A stretch of 64,000 nucleotides of DNA from Schistosoma mansoni (GCF_000237925.1 NC_031502.1:17544909-17608908); one strand, 5' to 3'. Positions 13,021 to 23,806 are shown, counted from the stretch's first letter. Numbers and translations are program-made. Notes: generated by a model not told the origin, from the letters alone.

Positions 13021-13590
13021 AAGCAGCAGTGAACCTGGAGGAGCTACAGGTGAAGTTGATTTCAGGGTTGTCAAAGATAACTCGTGCTGAAGATCACTGT
13101 CTTTTTTTCGAATATGGACAAGTTTAAGAAGGTCGATCCCTCGGATACTGTTCAAGAAAGGTACATGATATATAGCGTTTGACACTATCCTGTTTACCCT
13201 AGAAATATGTTGTATATCTGAAATAAACTGTGGGATAAAGTTCAGTTGGTACGTTGATGGTCTATGTCGAAATGATTGGAGGGGCTTACTAGAGTTAGAC
13301 GAGAATGGTGACGAACCAACTAACGCTGAAGTCACACCTCGCGACCAGCACCTTACGTGGATTGCCCCCATCGACGTAACAAGGGACTATGGACGCTATG
13401 GTGACTGTACAACACAAAGGACGTTATTACAAGAATATATTAGTTAATGTACAACCACGAAAGTACAGAAGCGAAAGTACGACCACTGCCGCGTGGGCCA
13501 GTCCATGGCGTGTAATTGACTGATGCGCGTTGACTATCCTTGACCTTGACAGGCATCAATGATCTGTTCGATATTCAGTGACCCTACAAT
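13021..13590 (-). mobile_element. Ty3/gypsy fossil with LTR-like segment
   Basis: The minus strand reads an RNase H tether-like region (YQLNFIPQFISDIQHISRVN) typical of Ty3/gypsy pol, next to a sequence beginning TGTAGGG that looks like an LTR edge near 13588. The element is a broken remnant. Part of it recurs at 15895-16160. Confidence 0.5.
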
Positions 13591-15890
13591 ACTCCCCCAC
13601 CAGATTCAACGGCCGTTTGAATCGATACCAAACATGTTGGGAGTAGTCGCGCGCCGGAGGTTGCCAGACGATTAATATGAATCCTCCGGGTATTGCCGAG
13701 CTGTAAGAGAAATGGAAAGGAGGCTGCAGAAACTGATCGGGAAACTACGAGTAATAACACGTAACAAGGACGTTGGTCGAATGTTAAGCGATCAACCATA
13801 GAATAATAGAAAAAAAGATGACATTTTAGAGTTTTATCAAGTCGTGTTGAAATAATTAGCTTTGAAAAGTGATTGAGGTCCTCAGATGGGAAACGTTGAG
13901 TCCGCTGCAAAAGTAGTGATGTCACAGAGATAGTACGATAAGCATATTATCAATCGATGCCAATGTTTGCACTGTCATCGGTTCAGAGTAGAAAGTCAGT
14001 AAGTGTCGTTGACAACTGTTCGTAAGCGTCCATTTCTAGTTATATCTATATTTAACAGACTAACTGTAAGTACAGAAGTATAACCGTGAAGATAAGTCGT
14101 GGTTTCCTTGTGCGAAGCCTCTGATCAACTTGCAGTCAGTTTGGAAAAACTGATAACTGCTGTGAAAATCAATAAGGGTCGAAGAATACAGAGCGAGAGC
14201 GAAAGGTGGCACGATGAAGTCTCTTAAAGATGATAAACGGTGGGTGCTGCATGTTTGTTTGATGAGTGAACCGAAAAATATCGAAAAGAACATAGGAAAC
14301 CAAGAGTGTCACTCTGGACTCATGTCAATGATATCGGTGAAAAATGCTGTCAGTGTTGGGGTAGGGACGACAATATCGTTGTCAGTTTGCAGGAGATGCG
14401 CTCGACTGCGTAAACCGATGATTCGTGTGAATGAGTGTCGTCAAACCACCAATTGAACTGGACAGGCTTTAGATCGTCGAGTAGTTGAACAGCCGATTGA
14501 TGTACCGAAATCATCTGTTAGATAACAGCCACGCGGAAACAATACTTAATAAAATGAAAAAAATACGACGTCGAATTTGAATAACTTCAATAGTTCGGAT
14601 GTGTTGTAATGTCACATCGAAGTAACATCATTTCGTATACTGACAATTGTACTGAACGTTCGTTTGGGCATTGTTTATGTGGCAATTGAATGTGCAGTAG
14701 CAAACATATACGAAGATTATCGTGGGGTTCGTGGAGAATTTCAGAGGACGTTTAGATATTTTCCAAACCCGTATTGCATGTGAATAAGCCGAAGACGGAA
14801 TTAAAGTGACTTTCGTGCAATAAGGAAATCGAGCCATGATTTACTGTGTGAGATAACAGCAAATACAAAGCGCATAGTAAACATTAATTTGAATGGTAAC
14901 CACCAATGTAACTAAAGTTTAGGTTTAGATAACGTGATCGTTTCGTAAAAAAGCATATTATCTGGCGCTAAGTGACATCAAGTACGACGAAGTGTCTCAT
15001 TAATACATGGACTAAGATTGCTCGTGTACATGAAATACGTTTTTTCGGAGTATGTTGACTTACGAGTCACAAATGTACATAGTTTCGACAAAAATTTGAC
15101 GGCAGTGACAGAATGTATGACTACTCTAAGTGAAAGTAGCCGCGAAATGTTATTAGACATCATAAACATTATACGAAATTAACTAACTCAATTATGAAAC
15201 TCGCCTGGGTTACTCTTGCTCCCAAGTAGTTGAAATTTGCTGATGAAATTCGTAGATTAACGAAGCATTGTAGACTGAATTTGTATAAGTCCAAATTTAA
15301 TTTAAGCCAAACACGTAGAATTGCCTGACGAACAGTCTAAACAAGATCTAGTATTGCGGGGGATTTATAGTTCAAACTCACCGTAAATTTCTAGCATTTG
15401 TATCCTCTGGTTTGCCATGGAACTCAGCAATTGGAAATTAGGCAGGCAGTGGTCAAGAAAGTAAAATATTCTAGTAGATAGTTTCTGATAGTAGTTAGTC
15501 GATAGTGATTAAGCAGAAAGATGAATTTATAATGGACAGTTAATCCTGTATTGGTTATACAAGTGGATAAGTTGCAAACAGATATGCGTTCGTGTTGCCT
15601 TGAGGCTATACTTACGAGTGGTTGATATTTTAACAGACATATTACACAGGAGCATTTACATGCTGCTAATGCTTGGTAAAGAACCACGATAGTTTATTAT
15701 AGTCGTAGTTGATTGGTTAGTTCTATCGATTGAACTAATTATTTCAGTTGAAATACTAATCAGTATTGATATGAAGCAACGAATAATCACAGAAACTGAT
15801 CAAGATAGCCGAAGTTAAAAATGAAAAATAATAAGTATAGAATGCAATAAAAAAGATCATAATGATAGGTTGCGTTGTCCGAAGTCTTGC
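13591..15890. other. 2.3 kb between gypsy remnants, nothing recognised
   Basis: This stretch lies between two occurrences of an 89-bp gypsy-derived repeat (13364-13452 and 15929-16017). Its short open frames show no motif I recognise. It may be the body of another element or old intergenic DNA. Confidence 0.35.
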
Positions 15891-15894
15891 TCAC

Positions 15895-16165
15895 CAGTGT
15901 ACGTTGATGGTCTATGTCGATGGTCTATGCCCCCATCGACGTAACAAGGGACTATGGACGCTATGGTGACTGTACAACACAAAGGACGTTATTACAAGAA
16001 TATATTAGTTAATGTACTCTCAATGAGACTATTTTTCTGATGAGCCTAATATATGAGAGATTTATGATCAGTTAGCAGAGTGAATTCTTGGCGTGCTACA
16101 GAGTGTTTTTCAAGCCGTATAGAACAAAACATAGGTGTGATTGAACATGATATGCTTGTGTTATC
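15895..16165 (-). mobile_element. Ty3/gypsy fossil, RNase H start
   Basis: A broken gypsy pol fragment (RLEKHSVARQEFTLLTDHKSLIY is an RNase H-type signature; shown here as the two parts RLEKHS and LLTDHKSL). The 3' end of the CR1-like LINE lies directly on its right, so the LINE appears to have landed in or next to this older gypsy copy. Confidence 0.6.
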
Positions 16166-16224
16166 ACTTCTCAGTTTCAGTTTCAGTTTCAGTTTGGAAA
16201 GGACAGGAGGCTTGATGGCCTGTG

Positions 16225-18708
16225 TTAGTCCTGGCAATGATGGTCTCTCAGCTGATCCAACTTTCTTTTGAAGGAGTCGACGGATGGAGCCTCAACCACG
16301 TGCTGAGGTAATGAATTCCACTCGTTGATTATTCGATGGGAAAGTCGGTAGTCAGCTGACAAGTAATTCGTTCGGGGCTTGTGAACTTTCATGGAGTGTC
16401 CTCGTAGATTTTCTGTTTTGGAAGACAAGAAAAATGAGGGCATATCAGGTGCAAATTTGTCATTAAGCAATTTGAAAACTGTAATCAAGTCGCCTCTGAT
16501 TCTTCTATATGACAGCGGGAATAGGTTTAGCTTGGTCAGTCTAGTACCATACGGGAGCTTCGCTATTCCGGGAATCAGCCTAGTTGCTGTTCTCTGAACC
16601 CTTTCCAAGAGTTCACTGTATTTTTTTAGGCAGGGGCTAGCTGCTTGTATGCAGTACTCAAGTTTAGGGCGTACGAACACTGTATACAAAGTCAGAAACG
16701 TTTTAGCGTCAAGATGCCTAAAAGCCCTGCGTATGGACCATAAAGTCCTAAAACCTTTGGCGGCTATTGCACGGCAGTGTGCAGTAGTCTTTAAGTCTTG
16801 ACTAACGATGACGCCTAAGTCATTGTGTGCCTGAACAATAGGTAACTCAGTGTTATTCATCGTGTATGTATCTGTACCCTGGCGGCCAATATGCATCACA
16901 ATACACTTGGAAGTGTTTATCGGCAATTGCCAGGTTTGGGACCATTCAGATAATCTCTCCAGGTCATTTTGAAGTTCTAAGCTATCGCCCTTGCTTTGTA
17001 TCGCTCTCCATATCTTGACATCATCAGCATAGAGTAAGACCGATGACGATAGTAGACGAGGGAGATCATTTACGTACAGGAGGAATAACACTGGCCCCAA
17101 AACTGTACCCTGGGGGACTCCACTAAGCACAGTTTCCCAGCTAGACAACTTGGAGTTCACCCTTACTCTTTGTTGACGCCCGACCAGGAAGTCTTTTATC
17201 CACATCAATAGATTGCCTCCAATCCCGACATTCCTTAGCTTATATAATAGCCGGTTATGCGGAACTTTATCGAAAGCTTTGCTGAAATCGATGTAAGCTA
17301 CGTCTATAGGTAATTTTTGGTCCTTAAGAGCGCACCAGCTTTCACGAGCGACTAATAAGTTTGTGAGACAAGAGTAACCTGTTCTAAAACCATGCTGCTT
17401 TTCGGAGAGAATCCGGTTTTCATCGAGATACTTTAACAGTTCCTTCCGAATAATCTTTTCTAAGATTTTAACAACCACGCTAGTTAGGCTAATTGGTCGG
17501 TAATTCTCAGGTTTATGTTTTGTACCTGTTTTGAAGACTGGACTTACTATGGCGTTCTTCCAGTCTTTTGGTAGACGACCCTGGGTTACGGATAGATTAA
17601 AACATACACTTAAAGGGTTCGCGACAAAGTTAGCTAATTCCTTTAGTAACCTAGGATGCAGTTCATCGGGTCCAGTGGATTTACCTATGTCAAGCTTAAC
17701 TAGCAGACCAAAGACATCGAGTTCTTTAATGGTTACGCTGTCCAGTGCTTGTGTGGGGGGATTTTCATGGACTGGTGAGAAGGGTGTTTCTATGGTGTAT
17801 ACATCGCTAAGGTATTTAGAGAATACTTGAGCTTTGCCAAAGTCGTCCTCCACTAGTGATGTGGCAGTACTGTCTCCCCATAGTGAAGGAACATTTCTTC
17901 TTCTTTTTGTCCTTTGGTTTATATACGAATACAAGCGTTTAGGGCATTCTATGGATTCCCTAACGATTTTCTCTTCGTACAGCTTTCTGGCCTTACGGAG
18001 GGTTGAGGCACAGGTATTTCGAGCCTTTTGATACTGATATTTTGCCTCGTCAGTCCCCAGTAACCTAAATCTATCGCACATTTTCCTTCTTTTACGGAGA
18101 AGGATGCGAACCTCCCTACTGAACCACGGTGGGGAGTTTCTCGGTCTCTTAAGTGTAGTCCAAGGGATGTGGGGGGCGGTAACTTCTAAGTATAAATTCC
18201 GGAATATGTCCCAAGCCGTTTCGATTGATGACTCTGGGTCTATTTTCCAATCTACTGATGATGCTGATTTCATGATGTCTGGTATGTTTGCTTTCCAGAC
18301 GTTAGGTCTGGATTGAGCTGAAGCGTACTCGTGATCGACAGTTATATGGAAGTCAAAGCTTAAAACTGCATGATCACTTTTGCCTAGGGGTGGCATGTAA
18401 TCCAGGTTTGCAACATCATCCTCATAATGAGTCAATATAAGATCTAGTAAGGATGATGCAGAACCCGGGTCGTACCTCGTTGCTTCCTTCACGTGTTGCA
18501 CTAGGGCACATGTGATTACCGCATCAACTAGTTCCTGTTCGAAGGAATTTGCTGACGATTCAGTCCGCAGATTTCTCCAGTCCACCATGGGTGCATTGAA
18601 GTCCCCTAGGATTAGACATCGATCACTTCGTGATAAAGTGTTGAGACTGCTTAGCAGGACCTCGTTTGCCTCACAGCTTGGACTGCGATAGATCAAACTA
18701 AGTAGCAA
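16225..18708 (-). CDS. CR1-like LINE ORF2: endonuclease and reverse transcriptase
   Basis: This 827-codon open frame covers most of the ORF2 polyprotein, which nicks target DNA and reverse-transcribes the element's RNA. Visible parts, in order, are the C-terminal half of the apurinic-like endonuclease (CLILGDFNAP, then GKSDHAVLSFDF), a linker, and the reverse transcriptase. The RT has GKSTGPDELHPRLLKELA, NYRPISLTSVVVKILEK, HGFRTGYSC, VAYIDFSKAFDKVPH, SGVPQGTVLGPVLFLLYVND and the catalytic YADD near 17030. A C-terminal CEYCIQAASPCLKKYSELLERVQ region follows. The frame is open further upstream to about 19040 (LRICYTNARSLLNK, then QIDSTRPDIIAVTET), except for one TAG at 18910-18912. At that point the plus-strand relative at 23.3 kb has tryptophan (ETWLT). 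The start at 18708 is therefore only the first ATG after this nonsense change. The copy looks recently active but now inactive. Confidence 0.85.
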   Translation of the reverse strand: MLLSLIYRSPSCEANEVLLSSLNTLSRSDRCLILGDFNAPMVDWRNLRTESSANSFEQELVDAVITCALVQHVKEATRYDPGSASSLLDLILTHYEDDVANLDYMPPLGKSDHAVLSFDFHITVDHEYASAQSRPNVWKANIPDIMKSASSVDWKIDPESSIETAWDIFRNLYLEVTAPHIPWTTLKRPRNSPPWFSREVRILLRKRRKMCDRFRLLGTDEAKYQYQKARNTCASTLRKARKLYEEKIVRESIECPKRLYSYINQRTKRRRNVPSLWGDSTATSLVEDDFGKAQVFSKYLSDVYTIETPFSPVHENPPTQALDSVTIKELDVFGLLVKLDIGKSTGPDELHPRLLKELANFVANPLSVCFNLSVTQGRLPKDWKNAIVSPVFKTGTKHKPENYRPISLTSVVVKILEKIIRKELLKYLDENRILSEKQHGFRTGYSCLTNLLVARESWCALKDQKLPIDVAYIDFSKAFDKVPHNRLLYKLRNVGIGGNLLMWIKDFLVGRQQRVRVNSKLSSWETVLSGVPQGTVLGPVLFLLYVNDLPRLLSSSVLLYADDVKIWRAIQSKGDSLELQNDLERLSEWSQTWQLPINTSKCIVMHIGRQGTDTYTMNNTELPIVQAHNDLGVIVSQDLKTTAHCRAIAAKGFRTLWSIRRAFRHLDAKTFLTLYTVFVRPKLEYCIQAASPCLKKYSELLERVQRTATRLIPGIAKLPYGTRLTKLNLFPLSYRRIRGDLITVFKLLNDKFAPDMPSFFLSSKTENLRGHSMKVHKPRTNYLSADYRLSHRIINEWNSLPQHVVEAPSVDSFKRKLDQLRDHHCQD

Positions 18709-19022
18709 CTCTTGTCCCCTGCATTTCAGGCGGCAGCTAACTAATTCATACGTCCCACTCTCATGGGATACACTGTCGATAATGGTGAATGGGATAGCAT
18801 TCCTAATGAATAGAGCTACTCCCCCTCCTTTACGCGTTTGTGTTCTGTCGGCCCTTACTAATGTAAAACCCTCGAAATCAAGTTCCCTACTATCTATAGA
18901 CGGCGTCAGCTATGTTTCTGTGACTGCGATTATGTCTGGCCTAGTTGAGTCAATCTGTACACCTAGTCCCGGTAGCTTATTTAGTAAGCTCCGGGCGTTG
19001 GTATAACAGATCCGAAGCCTAT

Positions 19023-20150
19023 TTAGGTGGCCTCGTGCTTCACCCAGAGTGGCTTCGGCATCATCCTCTGTCGAAGCCTCACAACCCGAAAATTTACAAT
19101 TTTCAGGTCTTTTTCGCCAGCGTCTAATCTGAGCTGTAGTTCCTTTTCGGCTTCCCGTCTTTTAACACGGTCCGCCAACGGTAAGTCCTTACGGAGAAAA
19201 ACTCCTGAACCCTTTAATTTATGTCCATTTTCTAAGATTAAGTCGCGTTCGTTCGGGGATTTGAAAACGACTTTAAGTAGTCTAGATTGATTTGGTTTCA
19301 GATGCGCTAGATTTCCTAGTCTATACACTTTTAGCAAGGTGACTCCGGGGATGTTTTTGGGCATAACTTGGTTGAGTAGTTGTTTTATCAACACAATGTC
19401 ATGCTCAAAACGAGCTTTCGGTTCTAAGCTGTCACTCTCCTTGACTCTATGGAGAATGACTGATCTGTCGCTGTGATCAGACCTCGGCTTGTCGACCCTT
19501 TTGGTGGGGGTATGATTTCCTTTTACGTCATTTTGGCGTTTTTTTCTTACGACCTGTACCCAATCGCCAACGTTCTTTGGAGTGGTAACCACAGTCGCGT
19601 CAGGCGTACTGTGGGATTCCGGAAGGTTCAGGACGACTTGGGAGATTGGGTCATCTTTCGCGCTGGAAACAGATCGAGCCTTGCGGTTTCGGTTTCCGGA
19701 AGTTCCCTTCTGGGCACCATTTTTGATACGAGGGACAGAAGAGACTTTTTTGCGCGAGTTTCTGGTTGTGTTAGACCTCTTTGGAGGATGTTCTTCCTCC
19801 TTTGTAGAGTGTGGGTCGGCATTTTTAGGACCCACTTGGGCCTGCCTTGTGTCAATCTGCGTGTCGACAGATTGAGTTCTGACTGATGTATCCCGACCGC
19901 GCTTGCCGAGACACTTTTTTGCGGCATTTACTATTGAGATGGCCTCGGTTAACAGGCTATTTGCATCCAAACAGCACTGTTGACATAGCCATACGCACCC
20001 ATTTTTACTGAACCGCTTGAAAGCTGCAGGTGTTAGATTTGTGCAAACTTCGTGGTACCAACCTTTGCACTCATCGCACTGCATGCCGCTATCAACAGGA
20101 TATCGACATCCTGGGCGGTGGCAAATGCTTTTGTTGCATCTTCCAGTCAT
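19023..20150 (-). CDS. CR1-like LINE ORF1 with PHD-like zinc finger
   Basis: An intact 375-residue ORF1 protein. Residues about 4-60 form a Cys/His cluster (CNKSICHRPGC, CDECKGWYHEVC, CQQCC) with the C4HC3 spacing of a PHD finger, as known for ORF1 of many CR1-group elements. A basic, serine-rich middle region follows, then a C-terminal part (DIVLIKQLLNQVMP, VFKSPNERDLIL, LRKDLPLADRVKRREAEKEL) that resembles the RNA-binding half of LINE ORF1 proteins. The presumed role is binding the element RNA in the retrotransposition particle. The stop lies inside the start region of ORF2, which runs in another frame, so ORF2 probably depends on reinitiation or a similar mechanism. A broken relative of this protein lies at 21526-22540 on the opposite strand. 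Confidence 0.85.
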   Translation of the reverse strand: MTGRCNKSICHRPGCRYPVDSGMQCDECKGWYHEVCTNLTPAAFKRFSKNGCVWLCQQCCLDANSLLTEAISIVNAAKKCLGKRGRDTSVRTQSVDTQIDTRQAQVGPKNADPHSTKEEEHPPKRSNTTRNSRKKVSSVPRIKNGAQKGTSGNRNRKARSVSSAKDDPISQVVLNLPESHSTPDATVVTTPKNVGDWVQVVRKKRQNDVKGNHTPTKRVDKPRSDHSDRSVILHRVKESDSLEPKARFEHDIVLIKQLLNQVMPKNIPGVTLLKVYRLGNLAHLKPNQSRLLKVVFKSPNERDLILENGHKLKGSGVFLRKDLPLADRVKRREAEKELQLRLDAGEKDLKIVNFRVVRLRQRMMPKPLWVKHEAT

Positions 20151-20569
20151 TTTAGGATGCGAAAGTGAGTGTTGACTATAAGTAGAAAAAAACTATAAAT
20201 AGTTAGGACTAAAGTACTAACAGACACAATAGAAAAACAAAGGTACTCTGGAGTACCGACGATAAAACTATTTAGGATACCAAAAATGATACTCTAATAT
20301 AATACTTTAACTGAAAGAAATTCAATCAAAGTATAAAAACAGTAGTCTTGATACGTTAATAACGATCAAAACAATAGAATTTACTCAACGAGGAAAAATA
20401 CCACTGTCCTTTTTAAATAGCGCGCGCGTGGGGATATTGGATATTGAAATGAACTTATAATTGTTGCCAATTCGTGCTTGGTTGTGTTATCCGAATTTCT
20501 CAGTTATCAAGTCTTCGGTAAGTCAATTCGGTTAACTGCGATTCGAAATCGTAGCAGTTCCCTACAACC

Positions 20570-20593
20570 GTTTTGATAATATATTATCAAAAC
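20570..20593. repeat. perfect 24-bp palindrome
   Basis: Positions 20570-20593 equal their own reverse complement (GTTTTGATAATA and its mirror). It lies 26 bp left of a larger palindrome, in the AT-rich spacer between the two CR1 LINEs. Confidence 0.9.
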
Positions 20594-20619
20594 AGCCCCA
20601 TAGGACGAATAATATATTA

Positions 20620-20663
20620 TTTAACAATCATGCAATTACTATAGTAATTGCATGATTGTTAAA
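20620..20663. repeat. perfect 44-bp palindrome without spacer
   Basis: The left half 20620-20641 is exactly the reverse complement of 20642-20663. As single-stranded DNA it would form a long hairpin, or in duplex form a cruciform. It has no spacer and no coding context. Confidence 0.95.
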
Positions 20664-20893
20664 ATCACTGTAATTTCCAACTTAACTACCAGGCTTCTGA
20701 TTCATCCACATCCCAAACAACCAATAAAGGGGAAATAAAGGCGAACAAAGAGGAAATAAAGCGGAAAGTGCATTGGAAAAGAAGTCGTAAATAAAGGGGA
20801 AATGCGCCAAAATGTCTGCTTTTTCGCCTGTCCGGGGGAAATAAAGCGTAATTTCCCCTTTCTGTCGCTTTGTTTTTCAAATGTCGCTAAATT
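20664..20893. repeat. degenerate GGGGAAATAAAG-rich stretch
   Basis: The motif AATAAAGGGGAAAT and variants recur several times on the plus strand and then in inverted sense (AATTTCCCC). This gives a loosely repetitive region leading into the tandem array at 20894. Confidence 0.6.
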
Positions 20894-21056
20894 ACCGATT
20901 TTTCCCCTAAATATCCGACGAATAACCGACTTTTCCCCTAAATATCCGACGAATAGCCGACTTTTCCCCTTAATATCCGACGAATAGCCGACTTTTCCCC
21001 TAAATATCCGACGAATAGCCGACTTTTCCCCTAAATATCCGATGAATGGCCGACTT
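20894..21056. repeat. 31-bp tandem repeat, about 5.3 units
   Basis: Five abutting units of 31 bp begin at 20894, 20925, 20956, 20987 and 21018, followed by 8 bp of a sixth. Each contains CCGACTTTTCCCC and TATCCGACGAAT. Units differ at only a few positions. There are no spacers, so it is a minisatellite and not a CRISPR. Confidence 0.92.
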
Positions 21057-21074
21057 GATACATATGTATCAAGT
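21053..21074. repeat. perfect 22-bp palindrome
   Basis: ACTTGATACAT followed by its reverse complement. It directly terminates the 31-bp tandem array. Confidence 0.9.
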
Positions 21075-21525
21075 TTACAACCTAATATGCTGAAATGCGA
21101 TGGGAATCATACGGCTTAAAACTGCAAGCAAACCAATTTTGGGTATCTGTTAAACGTGTCAGTTTTGCGTTGGATTACCTCATCAGTGGGTGATATCTGG
21201 ATTCATATTCTGGAAAACCTCGAAAATAACTGGGAAATCTTACTTAAGACCTTTCAGTCCGTTTAAAATATAAATCTAAGTCAGGAGCAAAACTAGTTTA
21301 TGTTAACCTGTTAAAACAGCTCTATTGTTCTGATCGTTGATTACTTATCAAGACTGCTGTTTTCACTTTGAATTTATTCCAGTCAAAATATTCTCTAGGA
21401 GTGTCGTTTTTGTTTCTAAAGTAGTTTACTATCTGTACTTTTGAGTACTTTGTTTCTGTTGTATTTGTTAGCACTTTTGGTGCTAATAATTCTAAGTTTT
21501 ACATTTTTTTGGTCGTCAGTTTCTT

Positions 21526-22540
21526 TTGTCTTTAGGTATTATTGTATCTAGTTTCATTTTGAATACCTTTTTGATGTATGGGCAATGCAAGAAAAGCAGT
21601 TGCCAACACCCAGACTGTCGATACCTCGTTAGAAGCGGCATGTGCGACGAGTGCATAAGATGGTACTACGACGTTTGTACGAATCTAACGCCTGTGGCTT
21701 TCAAACGGTTTAGTGAAAATGGTTGCGTGTGGTTTTGCCAGCAGTGCTGCTCGGACGCAAACAGCTTGCGTGGTCGAGATACATTGGACAATGCTCGCTC
21801 TGTCGATACACAAATTGATGTGAAGTCACCTCAAATAAACTCAGTAACAGTCGACTTACATGGATCAAAGGAGGAAAGACTGACTTCAAAGAGATCTGTC
21901 CGAAGTAAAAACCCATAAAAAGAAGTTTCTTCTGTTCCCCGTCCTCCAAACGGTAGCCAGCAGAGAACGCCTAAAAAAACTAGTCGCAAGGCTATATCTG
22001 TTTCTAGCAGAAAAAAAACAACCTGACCGCCCAAGTCGTCGATAGTCTTCCGGAATCTCACAGTGTGTTTGACGCAACTGTAGTTGCTACTCCAAAGAAA
22101 GTTGAATGGGTACAGTTCGAGAATAAGTAATAACATAACGCTATTAAAGAAAACCAACCTTTCAAAAAGTAACCGAGAAATTAAGGACTGATCATAGTGA
22201 CAGGCCACTTATCTTTCTTAGCATTAAGGATAGTGAAAGCCCAAAACCTAAAACTCGTTTTGAGCATGATATTGGGTTCATAAAACAGCTACTAAATCAG
22301 CTAGTGCCTCAGGATATCTCCGTTGTCACCTTGCTAAAGGCGTGTTGACTAGGTAAACGAATGAGCTTGTAACAAAACCAGGCTGCTTAAGGTAGTAGTT
22401 AAATCTTCCAATGGACAGAACTTAATACTATAGAATAGGCATAAACTAAAGGGATCAGGATTTTTTATCTGTAAGGACTGGCCGCTCGCAGACCGCGTAG
22501 AAAGACGAGAAGCCGAAAAAACCTAGTAATTGTAAATTTT
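21526..22540 (+). pseudogene. CR1-like ORF1 remnant (PHD-like finger)
   Basis: The first frame (to 21918) keeps the zinc-finger region CQHPDCRY, CDECIRWYYDVC and CQQCC, homologous to ORF1 of the minus-strand copy. One Cys-spacing residue in the finger is lost relative to that copy. After 21918 the homology continues across several frame changes, ending with DWPLADRVERREAE-like sequence near 22510. Confidence 0.75.
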
Positions 22541-22620
22541 CGGGTTCAGAGGCCTCGACAGAGAATGGTGCTGAAGCCACCATGGGTGCAGTACGAAACC
22601 ATTCAAATAGGTTTCGGATC

Positions 22621-23256
22621 ACCCGACCGTAGCTGCTACCTTGACGTGGTGGTCGGGCTTGCCTATCGCGATGACCCAACCGAGCTATATTATCTGGAAC
22701 ATATGTTCCTGTAGGTTCTACCATGCAAGACAAGTCGATTAAAGAACGGTAAGTCTAATAGCAGCAAATCAAGGTCTGAGGGCGAAGTCGTATTGCTGAC
22801 TGTAGAGAGGTGTGACAACAGTAAGGTGTTTCCCTCGGACAACCAGCATCTGCAGCGATGCTACCTTCTCACAAGGAAGGAAGGGGTTAGAAAAGCTCGA
22901 CCCTAAAAATGTCATGCCTCACCTTACCTCACGGATTTCCATCTCCGGCGGTAAGACGGCCCTTTGAAGAACGGAGCTAACACGTCAAAAATAGCCAACA
23001 AAAAGGCCGTGCGTGACCGTCCTCTAGCACTTGACTCTGAGGTCACTCTCCCAGGTCGTTAAGACCAACATTAATCCAACTTCCTTTTCAGGTCCCTCAA
23101 GAAATACCCTTCCACGGTGTGGGAAGCCGGGAAGTGATATCAGCCCTCATACCCGTAACAGCACACGAGATTAAGTTGGTCACATTCAAATCCTTCTCAG
23201 ACCTAATAACTCTTATCTCCACGACTAACACTTCCCACGTCCTTTTATCACCTCGC
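22621..23256 (+). mobile_element. RTE LINE 5' fragment inserted in CR1 copy
   Basis: The sequence starts at the same base as the intact RTE at 52981 (CTGCTACCTTGACGTGGTGG shared) and covers about 640 bp of 5' UTR and leader. It ends before the endonuclease. It is flanked by the direct repeat TTCGGATC (22613-22620 and 23257-23264), which is the CR1 sequence at the ORF1/ORF2 junction and looks like a target-site duplication. Confidence 0.75.
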
Positions 23257-23491
23257 TTCGGATCTGTTACACAAATGCCCGAAACTGGCTCAATAAACGA
23301 TCGGATCTAGGTGTACAGATTGACTCTACCAAGCCGGATTTAATCGCAGTCACAGAAACTTGGCTGACGTTGTCTGTAGACAGTATGGAATTTGATTTTG
23401 AAGTTTTCACGTTTGAAAGAGCCGATAGAATTCAGAAGCGTAAAGGAGGAGTAGTTCTATTCATTAGGAATACTATCCCATTTACCATTAT

Positions 23492-23806
23492 TGTTATAAT
23501 TGTATTTTTGCTATATAAACGACCCAGCTATTCCTATTGCTTAGTATTCTTATACGATGACACTCGACAAGACCCCAAAATCAGAACACGTTGAACAGGA
23601 ATGAAATTGTATTCAAATTAATAATGATCAGTGAACAGCAATCAATAGTTTAAATAATGTTCATATATTTATAGTATATACATAAGAAGCTTATAGATTT
23701 TTCTGCAATAATATGCCCGGGCTGATCGGTTCAAAATTAACCAATCAGCGCGCAGCAACACCATCCTGCATAAAACATGCTTAATCCAATCTATATCCCA
23801 CTAACA
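23492..23806. mobile_element. solo LTR fossil, 315 bp
   Basis: The insertion begins TGTTA and ends TAACA, is 315 bp long, and is flanked by a 5-bp direct repeat ATTAT (23487-23491 and 23807-23811). It interrupts the CR1 ORF2 remnant. This is the structure of a solo LTR of an LTR retrotransposon (gypsy or BEL/Pao). No internal region remains. Confidence 0.75.

Larger units (their letters stand above)
16166..20430 (-). mobile_element. CR1-like LINE, nearly full length (SR1/Perere type)
   Basis: A two-ORF non-LTR retrotransposon on the minus strand. The 5' UTR lies at about 20151-20430 and contains a TATTTAAAA motif near its start, which is shared with a 5' UTR fragment at 39.2 kb. ORF1 (20150-19023) and ORF2 (about 19040-16225) overlap in different frames. 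The 3' end is a short run of AACTGA-type hexamers (16171-16196), as CR1-group elements end in microsatellites rather than poly(A). The 5' boundary is estimated by comparison with the 5' UTRs at 21.3 and 39.2 kb. No target-site duplication was found by eye. Confidence 0.85.

Noticed and set aside
19473-19927. Plus- and minus-strand open frames overlapping ORF1
   Set aside because: They are shadows of the CR1-like ORF1 coding strand in other frames.
20894-21056. CRISPR-like regular repeat
   Set aside because: Units abut without spacers and the genome is eukaryotic; it is a minisatellite.
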